From assembly GCA_920105805.1 (NCBI GenBank), contig CAKKTI010000269.1:1-29866 (forward strand): a stretch of DNA of 29,866 bases, written 5' to 3'. This document shows, piece by piece, positions 1 to 11,530 of the stretch; position 1 is the stretch's first letter; every line of letters begins with the position of its first letter. Under the pieces are notes generated by a model. The model worked only from the letters and a program-made list of their open reading frames with translations, searched no databases and was not told where the DNA came from. The translations under genes were made by a program, and so were the position numbers. This stretch comes from Condylostoma magnum (Eukaryota; Ciliophora; Heterotrichea; Heterotrichida; Condylostomatidae).

Positions 1-1328
1 ATTAGATAGGTTTCCTACAGTTTTATTTAGATTTTTTAATGTAATGTTATACGGGAAGCCTTCTGTCCATTTTTTATAATTAGTTTATATATTAGAGTGC
101 AGTAGTTTAATTAATATTTAAAGAGTTTAAATAATATAACACTCTGAATTGGTAATAAAATAATTCCTATTGGTTAAATTTATGTAGGTAATTACAGGAT
201 AAAGAATCCTAGCTGTTTAATTATAACTTTCATTGTTTATTCATGCTAAATGCAGCTTTTAAAAGGAGATATTGCATTGTGATATAAATTTATGCCTCTT
301 TCTAAGTATCTTATTTCTATCAATAAACTTTTTTGTTTAAAGGATAATATTACATTTAGACCAATAATGTAATATAACTTCTTATTGGGCCATTCAAGGA
401 AAACCATAAGCTAAAGGAAAGGTTATTTTGGGCAAATAGTTAATAATCTTATCATATTTTTTTCTTATGTTTTTTGTTACAATAAATAGTTACTTTGAAT
501 AAGATTATAAATATGTTTTAAAAGGAAAAATCTAGGTAAGGTATTAGTTGATAGTTCTTCTATTGCTAGAATATAGCTACTAAAAGTTTAGCCTGATAGA
601 AATGCTATATAAACCTTATTTTATATAGATCAATTCAGTAGATATGCTAGAATTAAAAAATATGTTAAAATCACTTTATTCATTGGACAAAATTTACAAA
701 TCTAGTTCTTTATAAAAGATATAAAGATAGTATATTAAAAATACAATCAACAGTTATAAATATTAATTGATACACAATCATTTCACTGCAAAATAAGCGA
801 GTAATAAATGCTTAATTTCAATATTTTACGTTTTGTAAACGAGTATCAAATCTATATAGACTTTCAAGCTTAATTAGCCATTGATTTCAGATTATTTGAT
901 ATAAAATATTGTTGCTCCTTGTTACTATAAGCCTAATAGTTCATTTTCCCCTAATCATATACTTCATATATACTTATTGTAATTATTAGGTATTAAAAGA
1001 CTTATTCTCTTATATTAAATCTCTTAAATAACCTAAACTTAATGTAAACTATGCTTCACTTTCTCTGCATATAAATGATTTAAACCGTTTTCAATGCATA
1101 AGAATTATAATTTGGTACTATGTCTGATTATTATTACTATTTATCTTTTAGGTTATGCATCGCTGTTCAAGTAGGGAGTGATTTAAGTATGTTTACAAGT
1201 TTAGGTTGCGTTATTGAGTGAGAATTTTAAGAAAAAGCCCTAGATATCGCATATTTTACACCACTTTATTTAAGTTGGAATAAGCATATTTAAATTTTCG
1301 TAATAGCTGAAAATTATGATAATTCAAA
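1..1328. other. AT-rich stretch without a recognised gene
   Basis: This 1.3 kb is AT-rich with no segment whose translation, with TAA/TAG as Gln and TGA as Trp, resembles a known protein. Since all three stop codons can be sense here, long open frames mean nothing by themselves. No telomeric repeat is present at the left edge, so the chromosome probably continues to the left. Confidence 0.5.
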
Positions 1329-2353
1329 CATAATACTTTCCACAAAGGGCTACTAATCAAATAAGCTCATCCTTGCTTAACTCTCTAGCTCGATAATTTC
1401 TTCATTACCAATACTTGGTATAGCTCTAAACTAAAATCTTACCAATTAAGCATAATCCTTACTTTTATATGATAAAATAAAACCTGATGTATATCTAACT
1501 TAATATACGCAAAATGAAATAGCTAATAAGAAACAGACTACAACTAAAGTAATGAAAGTTGCTTCCGTATATTCACACTTTCCTATAGCAATACTTATCA
1601 GCAGGTTGCAAATAATTCCAAACAATACTCATAATTTTTGTCTATAATAATCATGAGATTTTAGTCTGATAGTCCATAAAAATAATAAAAAGATTAGTGT
1701 AAGATACACCACGATAAACTCAGTCTCATAATCCTTTCTCAGTGGAAAATAGTTTAAAATTAGAAGAGTTCTTGGTAAGTAATTCTGCAATGCAACCGCT
1801 GCTAGAATTACAATATCCTTAGTGTATAGAGCATTTTAAATAGCAATTGTGATTTAGCTAAGTTGATAATTATCTACTACAGAAATTATTATTTTCAAGC
1901 TGGCAGATTTAATCAATTTTATCAATAATTGCTTATGCTTGGTCGTTTAAGAGTACTATATAAACAGAAATATTGTATTTCTTACTCTACCGTATATTAA
2001 TGCAGCTTTCAATGTAATTTATAGGACAAAATTGTTAATAATCTGGGTAATTAGTTCTGGTGGTATTCTAACATCTTTGATTGTTATCCCCTTAGAATAG
2101 TTGTTTCTTTTACTTTCGCTGGAAACTAGTACAAATTTCTGCTCTCTATGCAATTAGTCAATATCACAGTAAGACTGCCAAGCAAAATTCAAAATCACAT
2201 AATTAGATAGCAATTTGCCTCTAGCTTGTCGTAAAGTTTTTATCCCCTCAGCATTGCCTGAAAATACTACAATAAGAGACCGCTATCCTAATCAGTTACT
2301 TCGATTGAAAAGCTTTAACTGCTCATTATGATTAAAGGGAAGATAAATTGCAT
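1329..2353 (-). pseudogene. Internally deleted inverted copy of the adjacent receptor gene
   Basis: Read on the minus strand, this begins with ATG at 2353. It aligns with the receptor gene at 2522-5872: first with the gene's 5' part (to about 3175), then directly with its 3' part (from about 5440 to about 5890). Roughly 2.3 kb is missing, which removes most of the ligand-binding ectodomain and the first membrane helices. The junction sits near 1755-1770, where GAACTCTT is common to both flanks, so a short-homology deletion is plausible. The 5' part also has small frame-disrupting length differences around codons 35-60 and again near codon 110. Shared marks include the stretch TTTCCAGCGAAAGTAAAAG. 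It lies head-to-head with the intact gene, 168 bp between start codons. It is probably a dead copy, though a short membrane protein from its 3' part cannot be excluded. Confidence 0.8.
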
Positions 2354-2398
2354 TTTGTAATTTTTGTACATATGCTTTGATATTGAAAATGTATAGTA

Positions 2399-2476
2399 TT
2401 ACTCTGAATTATGAGCTTAATTTTGATTACTAATTAATAATCTCACATATTATAAAAAAATCATAATTCCGAGTTA
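2399..2476. repeat. Centre of a large imperfect inverted repeat
   Basis: TTACTCTGAATTATGA at 2399-2414 is the imperfect reverse complement of TCATAATTCCGAGTTA at 2461-2476 (14 of 16 positions pair), with a 46-bp AT-rich loop. Outside these arms the two diverging receptor copies continue the symmetry, so this is the axis of an inverted duplication. Both copies would share this stretch as a bidirectional upstream region. Confidence 0.6.
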
Positions 2477-2521
2477 ACCTTTTAAGACTGAAGCTTATGC
2501 ACTAAATTATAATTTGGTAAA

Positions 2522-5500
2522 ATGGAGTTCCTTTTTGCTTTTATCATAGTAGCCAGTTAAAGCTTTTCAATCGGAGTGATTGATTAGGACGATGGGCTCT
2601 TATCAAGGTATTTTTAGAACATTAATGAGCCCGACTGGATAAAATGTTATTATAACCCCGAAAACTTAGAGGGAAATTGCCAGGAATTACTCTCAAATGA
2701 TGTGATCTTGGATTTTGCTTAGTAGTCTTACTGTGACATTGAATAGTTGCATAGAGAGCAAAATTTTGTACTAGTTTCCAGCGAAAGTAAAAGATAGAGT
2801 TATTCTAAAGGAATTACAATCAAAGCTGTCAGAATACCATCAGAAATAATTATGCAGGCTATTGACTATTTTGAATGGAATCATTTTGTCCTGTTTTGCT
2901 CTATAGATTACGTTGAAAGTTGTATTGAGATACGACAGAGCAAGAAATATGATATTCCTGCCTATTTAGTACTCTCAAAGGATCAAAGCTAAGAAATCAT
3001 TGATAAAATGGTACTTAAACTAATAAAATCTGTCAGCTTGAAACTTATAAATGCTGTAGTAGATGATTATCAACTTAACTAAATCACAGCTGCTCTTTAA
3101 AATGCTCTATACACTAAGGATCTTGGGATTCTAGCAGTAGGAAAGGTTGCATTACCGAATTATTTGCCAGGAACCCTTGCTATTTTTGATCAAAATTACA
3201 AAGGAATAAATAGTAACGAGGACTATATGCAAAGAGACATTGATCAAACGCTTAAAGAGGTAGAATAGTTGTATTCTTAAGGTTTTGAGCCATAGGAAGT
3301 AGAGAAATAGGTTAAACAGCCAATAAGGAAATTTGGATTGTACAACATGAAGGAATAATGGGATTAGATTGGAAACTATGAAGAAGAGAAATTACAAGTA
3401 GTTGAGGATGTTGTTTTCATAGGGAATAGCTTTAAAGTACCTTAAAACAAAAAGTCATAAATATTAATTTCCCTTTAAACTAGTTAAGGAGATAATATAG
3501 TAGGATTCTATGATTTATACAACAATAGCTGCTTTGAGGGAAGTAAGCTATCAATTCAACATGTAAATGATTCAAATGAAATTCTACCTAATCAAACCTT
3601 GGCTTATAATGAAATAGACTGTAACTGGAATGAAACAGCTGAAAAGTTAATATAGTGTTTTAAATCGAATGAAAATAAAATGGGTTCATCCTTTTTCATA
3701 GGATTTCCCCTATACTATTTAAGGGCATATCAATTGCTGGATAGTTATTTAAGAAGCTATCTTACAATCGCTTCAAATTTTATAGTTGACGAAATTGATA
3801 ATAAATAACTATTTCCTAACTACTTATCTATGATGATTTCCTCTCAAAACTCAACTGTATCAATCCTAATACTTTTAAACTAGTTAAAATGAAGAGATGT
3901 TTTACTTCTAACAGATTCTAGTTAACAAGGAGACTTTTTTCTATAATTAAATTATGAATATGCAGATATTCAAGGAAAAGTTATTGTTAATCAAGATCAA
4001 CCCAAATAAATACCAATAGATTATACTCCAGATATGTATGAGGAATATAGCGATGTTTTCGATTACATTGTGCAAAGTAGATGTAGAATTTTGTCACTTT
4101 ATCTCTTACCCGAAGCTTAACTTAATGTAGCCGAGACTCTTTATAATTTAGGCTTAAGAGAAGGAGATATAATCATGATCAATTATTTTTATGTTTTTGA
4201 TGAGAATAATATATATACTGCACCTGAAGAAAGAGTAGAAAAACGTATGGAAATTTTAAAGGGATCATTAAGCATAACATTAAACTAATACGTAGGGGAA
4301 AAAGGAGATTAATTACAGCCCTTACTAATTGAATAATTACAGGATATATGTATGGAATTGTGCTTTTATTATGATTCGATAGAGTTTTACTCTCGGGCTG
4401 TTGACTTTATGTTATAGAGAGGAATTCTTTATGAGGATCCCTTTACTGCAGCTGAATAAGCAAGAAAGATATACTTTTAAGGATGCACTGGGTAAGTTGC
4501 AATCGATTCAGAACTTAATTCAAGGAAATCAATGAAGTACTAGATATGACAATTTAGAAAAGACGATAATAAAGAACACTATTCACAGTAAATAGGTATA
4601 CTTGATCCCCAAGGAACTATATTGCTTGACTTAGAAAAGGATTTTGAGTGGGGGAATCAATCAATATTAATTCCAAGTAACTATAGATCAATTAATAATA
4701 AGTGTTTGGTAGAGTAAAAATATATTGAAGATTCTAAGCTGGGATATATTATATTCCTAATAGTTTGTAGCAGCTTATTAATTATTGCAATCATTATGCT
4801 ATATATTGCTTTCAGAAAATACAAAAACTTAATGTATGAGGAACTTTGTCAACAATAATACGTTACTATGGATGATATGTGAGCCTTCGGATCTATTGTA
4901 ATAAATATGTTTCAGTACCAAGCACTTGGATTAAGTGTAGAGTATTTCTCTTCTGAAATTTAGACAGCTTTTGATCTACTTATCTTTGAGCCTGAATCAA
5001 TAACATCTTTAATAGAATAGGACAACTAAACTACTTTCTTAGCTTTGATGATGGTACTATTCTACATTGTAATCATCTAATTTGCTTTCCATTTCGAGTT
5101 AGATAAAAAGCTTGAACTTCCTATGATATGTGTTTCCACAAGGATATTCATTTATTCTTATTTACCTCAAATCTACAAAGCATTCTATATACCAATTGTT
5201 GTTTTGACATTAAGTATATATGACTGCCAAATTCAATCATCAGAGAATATGTATTTGACTTATGATTGCAATACTATCTGCTATTAAGATTGGCATTTAG
5301 TATACTCAATTATTAATGGAGTATTACTTACTCTTTTTACGGTATTTTGTTTCAGCTAAAAGTTCTATATAGAAGATTATCAATTAACTTTACATATAAA
5401 TACTCAGCCTTTATTCAGCATTGGTTAGTCCTTAATATAAGTTCTTCTAATATTAAACTACTTTCTGCTGAGAAAGGATTATGAGACTGAGTTCATTGGG

Positions 5501-5872
5501 GTGTATTTAGCGTTGATCTTTCTATTATTTTGATGGACTATTAGACTGACATCTCATGACTATTAAAGACAAAGATTATGGGTATTGTTTGGGATTACTT
5601 GTAATTTGTTGGTAAGTATTGCTATAACTATAGGAAAATATGCATACATGGAAGCAATTCTCATTACTTTAGTTGTAATCTGCTTCTTATTAGCTATTTT
5701 ATTTTATGTGTATTAAGTTAAATATACACAAGGTTTTATCTTATCATATAAAAGTAAAAATTATGCTTAATTAGTAAGGTTTCAGTTTGGAGCTATAGCA
5801 AGTATTGATAATGAATAAATTATCGAGTTGAAGAGTTAAGCAAGGAGGGGCTTATTTGATTAGTTAGAGTAA
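2522..5872 (+). CDS. PBP1-type ligand-binding receptor with about 8 C-terminal membrane helices
   Basis: Long protein of about 1,116 residues read with TAA/TAG=Gln and TGA=Trp. It starts MEFLFAFIIVASQSFS, a signal peptide. Residues of about 20-735 resemble the ANF/periplasmic-binding-protein type 1 receptor fold: near the end, a segment with FQGCTGQVAIDS, then YQIWQF and IGILDPQGTILL matches the family's closing strands. A membrane helix follows at about 740-762 (LGYIIFLIVCSSLLII), then about seven more between 837 and 1066, ending in a short polar tail. The layout recalls class C GPCRs such as GABA-B receptors, but ciliate families of this type are poorly characterised and the ligand is unknown. 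The stop is uncertain. I place it at TAA 5870-5872 because paralogues diverge soon after this point, but the frame stays open to TGA 6038-6040. It faces the second receptor gene tail-to-tail. Confidence 0.82.
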
Positions 5873-6305
5873 CCCTTTATGGAAAGTATCTTGATCATTT
5901 GTATATGTATTGCTTTTATGAAATTTTTTGACATAGGTTGTTTTCTACAGCTTTAGATATTTTTAGGCTTAATGATATCGATAAATGTTAAAATATTTAA
6001 AAAAATTAAATTTGGTATATAAAGAGAGCGTCTAATATGATAATTATTAGGTATTCACAAATGAAATAGTTATATGTAATAATTAAGTAAATATTATATT
6101 GATTTTTTGTTATATGCATACATAAATAGAAAATAATATAGATAAAAGGCATTAAGTTTACACTATTAGATTAATAAAGGGCTACTATTTTATAATTTAG
6201 CTATGATTCACCTTTACATACCATTAAAGTCTTATAAAATTTAACGATAACTACTTTAAAATAAAATGCTTACAATTGTTTAATATGCAAATAAAACTAG
6301 TAATT
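5873..6305. other. Spacer between convergent receptor genes
   Basis: 433 bp, AT-rich. The upstream receptor's frame stays open with hydrophobic codons to 6040, so its end may extend into this spacer. No other gene, RNA or repeat is visible. Confidence 0.4.
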
Positions 6306-9300
6306 TTAGAAATATTGATTATTATTCTAAGGATTTGTCCTTGTTAGCAAATAGAATTGATAAGATCTGTTTTAAAGAAACTTAAATTCATTAGTGCGTT
6401 CCAGATGATCCTTTAAATAATCTTCATAGGGTGCATTTCGAAAAACATATAATAACAAAGGTTCTATTTTAGATTTCTTTGGAAACTTTATGTTATTTTG
6501 AGTCTTCTTCATTGTTATATACAGGAAAACTAATATTAAAATCAATATGACAGCTCCTGGTATTATAATTACAATAAGGCTAGTTCTCCCAAATTAATCA
6601 ACAATTATAATGTATGCAATCAATAAGAAGGAGGTAACATAAGACAGCATTTACATTCGATTAATTGCAAATTGGTTAAAGCTATACATACGATAAAAAA
6701 TGATTGATTATAATGCAATCAGCACTAGGCATGCAATACTTTTGTAAATCTAATCAAATATATCAAGAGTTGTAGCTAAAATAAAGATCATCTTAAAGAT
6801 AAATTTCTCAAGCAAATAGCTTTGTTTAGCTTAAACTAACCGCATGTACTGATTAAATTTGCATTGGTTAATAGAAGAATAAGCTGATGTAAATATATAG
6901 GCTATCAGTAAAATAGGAACTATAATAATTAGCCATACATGGAAACCTTCATAGCAGCTGGTGTCGCAATTTTTTTCCAGATTTAACTCCCAATCGCTTT
7001 CTCCTTTATAGCATCTAAAAACACTTAGTAATATTTAAGTCTCCTGAATAAGCACTAAATTGTTTGACAGTGGCAATAGTGTTTCACCGATTCTGAAAAA
7101 AGGGTAATACCTTTGCTTGGAATTTTGAAAGTACTGATTAACTAACAGAAATACCAGCACAAAAGCAGCTACTAGTATCATATGGGCAATAATCCAATTC
7201 TAGTATGTAGTTTATACCATGCTATAATATAAATCAAATCTTAAAGCAATGAGATTTGCAAATAATGATAATCTAAAGGGTAAAAGCTCAATTAAAGGAG
7301 TAGCTAGCGTCACATATTAAAATGTTTCTACTATAAATCCAACTAAAATCATAATATCCTACCAGCAAGCCATCATGTCATTTCTTATCTTAATTGGCTT
7401 ATATTAAAACCTATAACAATAAATTACAATGGAAATGATACATGAAACTACTAAAATAGCCAGATGTATGGAAAATGAGAATATCTAAGCTATTTCAATA
7501 CTTCCTTCTTCCTTATAATGACAGCTGTGACTGAAATCAATAAAAGCAGCTGGAGGTGTAGTTTTCCCATTAGGCCAAATATGCTCAAATCCTTCATTAG
7601 TATATGAAATTGTTGAGGATGTGAAGGGGGAATAATGCATAAATGGCCTTGATATAAGTTCTCCATTATCATCAATCATTATACTATCTACTTTTGCTTC
7701 CTTATTAACAACACTATTTTTATTTTTTAAAGTCACAAGCATCTTACCTGATCCTTCAATAACAACTAACCCCATTATTTTTCTTAGCTCTAAAGGATCT
7801 TCATAATCAAGTCCCCTTAAAATACAGTAATCTATAGCACCAACTGCTCAATAAAAGGCATCAGCAACCTTGGATTAGTAGAAAGTAGCTTGCCCGTATT
7901 ATTCTATTAACTATTTTTACAACTTTTGCCCTTTACTTGACGAAAATTCACTATAGTTCGCATCCAGTCCTCCATTATACAGCTCTTTTAAGTGCTCGTA
8001 GCCTTTAGGATATCAAGCCTTTATAAAGTAAGGAAGTACGGAAATTCATACAAACCTGTTCTTGTATCCCTTTTAGTAGAATATTTCGGCTATTAGATAA
8101 TTTAACTCGGGAAGTACTTATACTACAAGGATTTTGTTATTACTTTAGATGATTTAATCCAATAGATGTTCATTTGAGCGTTCAAACGTTTCGAAATCTG
8201 TATCTTCTGTAAGTATGCAATTATCTATATTTAAAAACGACTAAGTTGTCTAACCCAATGCTTTGGTTCATAAATTGCGCATATATGATATTATTTCTTA
8301 AGTTAAATAATTATTTGCATTTCAGTTCAGTTTTTAAAGTATAAAAATAAAGTCTCTCTATAATTAAATTGTATCATAGCCAGCATTTGCATACTTTGGG
8401 TACTTTTTTGGATCATTGTAAATTTCGTTATCATCATATGGACTAACTAATAAAATATCTATATTTAAATCTTCGATAACTTAGAAGAGAGATGGCAGTT
8501 TAAGGCTATAGTAGTTATATACCCAGGCTATACCTAAATTTGAGTCTACCTTTTATATACAATTACGCTAGGACTCATATGTCGCCTTATTTGTGCCGCA
8601 TCCTTCCAAATACTGAATTTCTAGATCAAAATGCTAAAAGATTTCATCAGACGAGTTAATTTCATTTTTTAATATTTCAAAAACCAATGCATTTATCTCG
8701 ACTTGTAGTTCTATAGTACCATCCGGCTCAATCGGATCCTTTGTTGTAGTTATTTTTATTTTTCAATTGGAGTTATCTGGAGCTGCAAATGTAGAACCAG
8801 GATATAGAACTGGATTATGAATAAAGAGTTAATCCATTTTAAATTATCCAATATTTGCTCATTATTAGTCAACTAGGTTTCAGAATATTACTTCCTAATT
8901 TTCTGTTAGATATTTAGCTTTCTTTCTTAATATATCTTCTATACAAGCTGTTTCTTATGGTTTACAAATCTTTTATTCTATGGAGGTGATTACTTCTTAA
9001 TTTAAAGCATTGAATATATCTATCTATCTTGTGCTTTCACTCATATTTGGTGTATAAACTGAGTTTTAAATGCAAATAGCACCTTGAATGTCGATTAAAT
9101 TGCAAGATTTATTGACAGAGATAAAAAGTAGTCCTTATTTATTGTACTTAAGCTATTTTAAAGCCTCTGACAGATTTTTACAAAATTTAGAGTTAGAGAT
9201 ACACAGAAAGTATTTAAGTCCCTAAGGCCTTACTTTTCTTAAGATTAACTTTTCAAAATCCCTTTAATCGTATTATTAGGACAACCTGAAGCTTAAAATT

Positions 9301-9722
9301 TCCTATCTTTCCAGATTTTGTAAAATTTCATTGTGTATGGCTAAGTTTTCAATTTTATCATCGCTAAATATAACCAGATTATCTACTAAGTTTTGTAAAA
9401 ATCTCGATACAGCTTAAGAAATATTATTTTGATTTTCTTCAACTTCTATCATGTGCTGATTCTCCTATTAAGTTAAATTAACTATGATTTTACCCGCATT
9501 TAGTAAGTGAGGTAGGAGTGTAATTGATTATATTTTACTATCAATCGACCAAAAAATCGTATCTTTAGATAGAATATGCTCCCTTTTCTCCTTAATAAAA
9601 ATCTCATAAGGAAAAATGTATTATTAGACTGTCTATAAATCAGATTGTAATTTCCCATCAGTTACTATAACTGGATTATAGCAAAGCACTAAAACTAGTT
9701 GATTTAGAAGGATGAGCGCCAT
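6306..9722 (-). CDS. Second PBP1-type ligand-binding receptor with multi-pass C-terminus
   Basis: About 1,138 residues on the minus strand, start ATG at 9722 with a hydrophobic leader (MALILLNQLVLVLCYNP). It has the same architecture and length as the receptor at 2522: an extracellular part of about 740 residues, a first membrane helix at about 743-768 (FSIHLAILVVSCIISIVIY), then several more helices down to about residue 1070 and a polar cytoplasmic tail. Just after the first helix both proteins have a similar block (here RNDMMACWQDIM, there MDDMWAFGSIVI), suggesting common descent, but nucleotide similarity is lost, so this is an old paralogue. Trp codons in the ectodomain are often TGA. 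The stop is placed at TAA 6306-6308, followed in frame by TAG 6300 region; the exact end is uncertain. Ligand unknown; a chemosensory role is inference. Confidence 0.75.
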
Positions 9723-9949
9723 TTATATATTACTATATGAGTTTGTTCGCCTATATATAACTGCCCTTTTAAAATTCTGATATTCGTAATAAATTAACAT
9801 AACGCATATGCATAAAGCTCTTTAGAATACTATATAAATTCCTAGTCTTAACCCACTATATTTAATTTTATATCCAAATCTCAATAACAACTTGTAATCA
9901 GACTATACCATTTATTACACTAAAATTGTTAAGAATTCCTAAGAGATTA

Positions 9950-10249
9950 CTAACTATCATCACTAGCAAGTGATGTCAAAATTCCTTCAACCAGAACTCC
10001 GAATTCTTAAAGTGAAACCTTTCCGTCATTATTGGTATCTAGTTCTGCATAAGCTTGTCGGACGTCATCTTCAGACGGTACTGCGATACCACACGGGCCT
10101 TGAGCCAAATACATCATAGCATTATACAGCTCTTATTGATCAATATATCCAGATTCATCAGAATCAACTAGATCAAAGGCCTGTTTGACTAAATCATCTA
10201 ACTACGACTTGTCGCTAAGAATAGCTTGGATTTCAGTCTAGGAAGACAT
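9950..10249 (-). CDS. Small EF-hand calcium-binding protein
   Basis: 99 residues starting MSSQTEIQAILSDK. It has two canonical EF-hand loops: DSDESGYIDQQE at about residues 29-40 and DTNNDGKVSLQE at about 69-80, each with acidic residues at positions 1, 3, 5 and 12 and Gly at 6. The linker between them contains a Cys. This is a calmodulin-lobe-like Ca2+ sensor or buffer with only one pair of EF-hands; the target is unknown. The end is marked by TAG at 9950-9952 directly followed by TAA. If only TGA terminated, the protein would gain about 20 low-complexity residues. It is in the same orientation as its upstream neighbour, 80 bp away. Confidence 0.85.
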
Positions 10250-10329
10250 ATTTATTATTAACTTTATACAATATTAAAGTATACATAATATCTCATTGGT
10301 CTCATTATAGTTTAAATAAATTTAATACT

Positions 10330-10710
10330 CTATGAATCTAGTTCTTCCGCCCTAGTAGCTTGCTCTCTATACTCCTGACACGCAGCACAACAGTTACAAC
10401 AACAATGCAAGGCAACCTCGGGCCAATAGTCTCCTTATAGATTTAATCTCTCTCTTATAATTTACCTATTATATGCACATCCAAAACAGCAACCAGAGCA
10501 AGCTATTAAACTATGTTTTCACACAGGCTGATCACTTACCTTATTAACTACTACTCCTTGCATTATACACGAACCTCCAGGAATTGCTCCCAAAAGGCAA
10601 TTTTAAATGTTATCAAAACAACCAAAGATAGTTTCTTTCCATTGCTCTAAATCTTAGTCTTCAATTTCTTTATTTTAATCGGTTTTTAAAGGTTGAGTTT
10701 CCCCTGACAT
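10330..10710 (-). CDS. PLAC8-family cysteine-rich protein
   Basis: 126 residues starting MSGETQPLKTD. The PLAC8/DUF614 signature is clear: FGCFDNIQNCLLGAIPGG near residue 35, a central CSGCCFGCAYNRQIIRERL block near 77-95, and the C-terminal CCCNCCAACQEYRE near 107-120. The family consists of small membrane-associated proteins, including plant cadmium-resistance/cell-number regulators and animal PLAC8. The Cys-rich blocks probably contact membrane or metal. The stop is taken as TAG 10330-10332, with TAA a few codons later. It diverges from the coiled-coil gene on the other strand with only 63 bp between start codons. Confidence 0.88.
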
Positions 10711-10773
10711 ATTAAGTACTCGTTTTTTCACGATTTCTTATTTTGTATTTTCTGTAATGGTGATATATAAATA

Positions 10774-11526
10774 ATGGGGAGGAAAGAGAAGCTTTTGAAG
10801 AATATTGAAAAGCTGTGTGTTATTATTCATACGGAGACTAGGGAAGGCGATGAAAGTTTGAACTAGCTTCTTAATTTAAAAGATAAGGAAAAATTGTTAT
10901 ATTTAAAATCAAAGATTTAAGAATTCATATAGATCAAGAAACAGTTGTAGTAAGATGACCGTTATTAGGAGTTTTAGGAGTATTAAGAGTACTAAGAAAT
11001 GATGCAGAAGTACGAGGGAGATGTAAGAAAGCATATTTAAGTTTAACATAGCTTGAAACTCAAATCCGATGATCTTGATTTAAAAGTTGAACAGTAAAAT
11101 CAGAATATGATAAAAGCTTAAAGGGAAAATTAGTAAGTAATAGATAAGCTTGATTAGGAAAACAAAGACTTATAAAACAAGCTAATTTAATGTGATATTT
11201 TGATATAAAGCAACAAAGCTAAGTTATAGTCTAAAGAAAAAGCTCTACAGTAAATAAGAAATGGTTTCCATAATTTAGATAAAAATATTTAAAGATTGAA
11301 TACAAAGTACAATGATAAGTTTGAAGTTGGTAAGCTTTAGCTTTAGTCTGTTACTGGAAGCTAAGATATAAAGTTTAAAAATTTCTCAAATTCAACAACA
11401 TAAGCAAAACTAGGGCCAATCAAAAATACAAAGAGATACTTATCCCCTCTACAATCAAATATTAACAAAAGCAGCAAAAGGAGCATCAAGCGATCAATCA
11501 GCCGTCCTAATCTAATAAGATTGTAA
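10774..11526 (+). CDS. Coiled-coil protein, function unknown
   Basis: 250 residues starting MGRKEKLLKNIEKLCVII. Residues of about 30-200 are rich in Glu, Lys, Gln and Leu with heptad spacing, including repeated QEFQEYQEYQE near residue 70, consistent with a long coiled coil. The tail of about 40 residues is Ser/Lys/Arg-rich and basic (ending RSISRPNLIRL). Most Gln codons are TAA or TAG. I do not recognise the family; such proteins in ciliates are often cytoskeletal or basal-body linked, which is only a guess. The stop TAA at 11524-11526 lies 4 bp from the stop of the opposing gene. Confidence 0.7.
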
Positions 11527-11530
11527 ATTA

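Noticed and set aside
115-160. Similarity between AAAGAGTTTAAATAATATAA near 120 and AAAGAGTTTATATAATATTA near 29283 as a shared subtelomeric repeat
   Set aside because: Only about 20 bases of low-complexity AT sequence match, and the flanks do not continue the match.
7485-7775. 96-codon standard-code ORF on the minus strand as a separate small gene
   Set aside because: It is simply a stretch of the large receptor gene 6306-9722 that happens to lack TAA/TAG/TGA.
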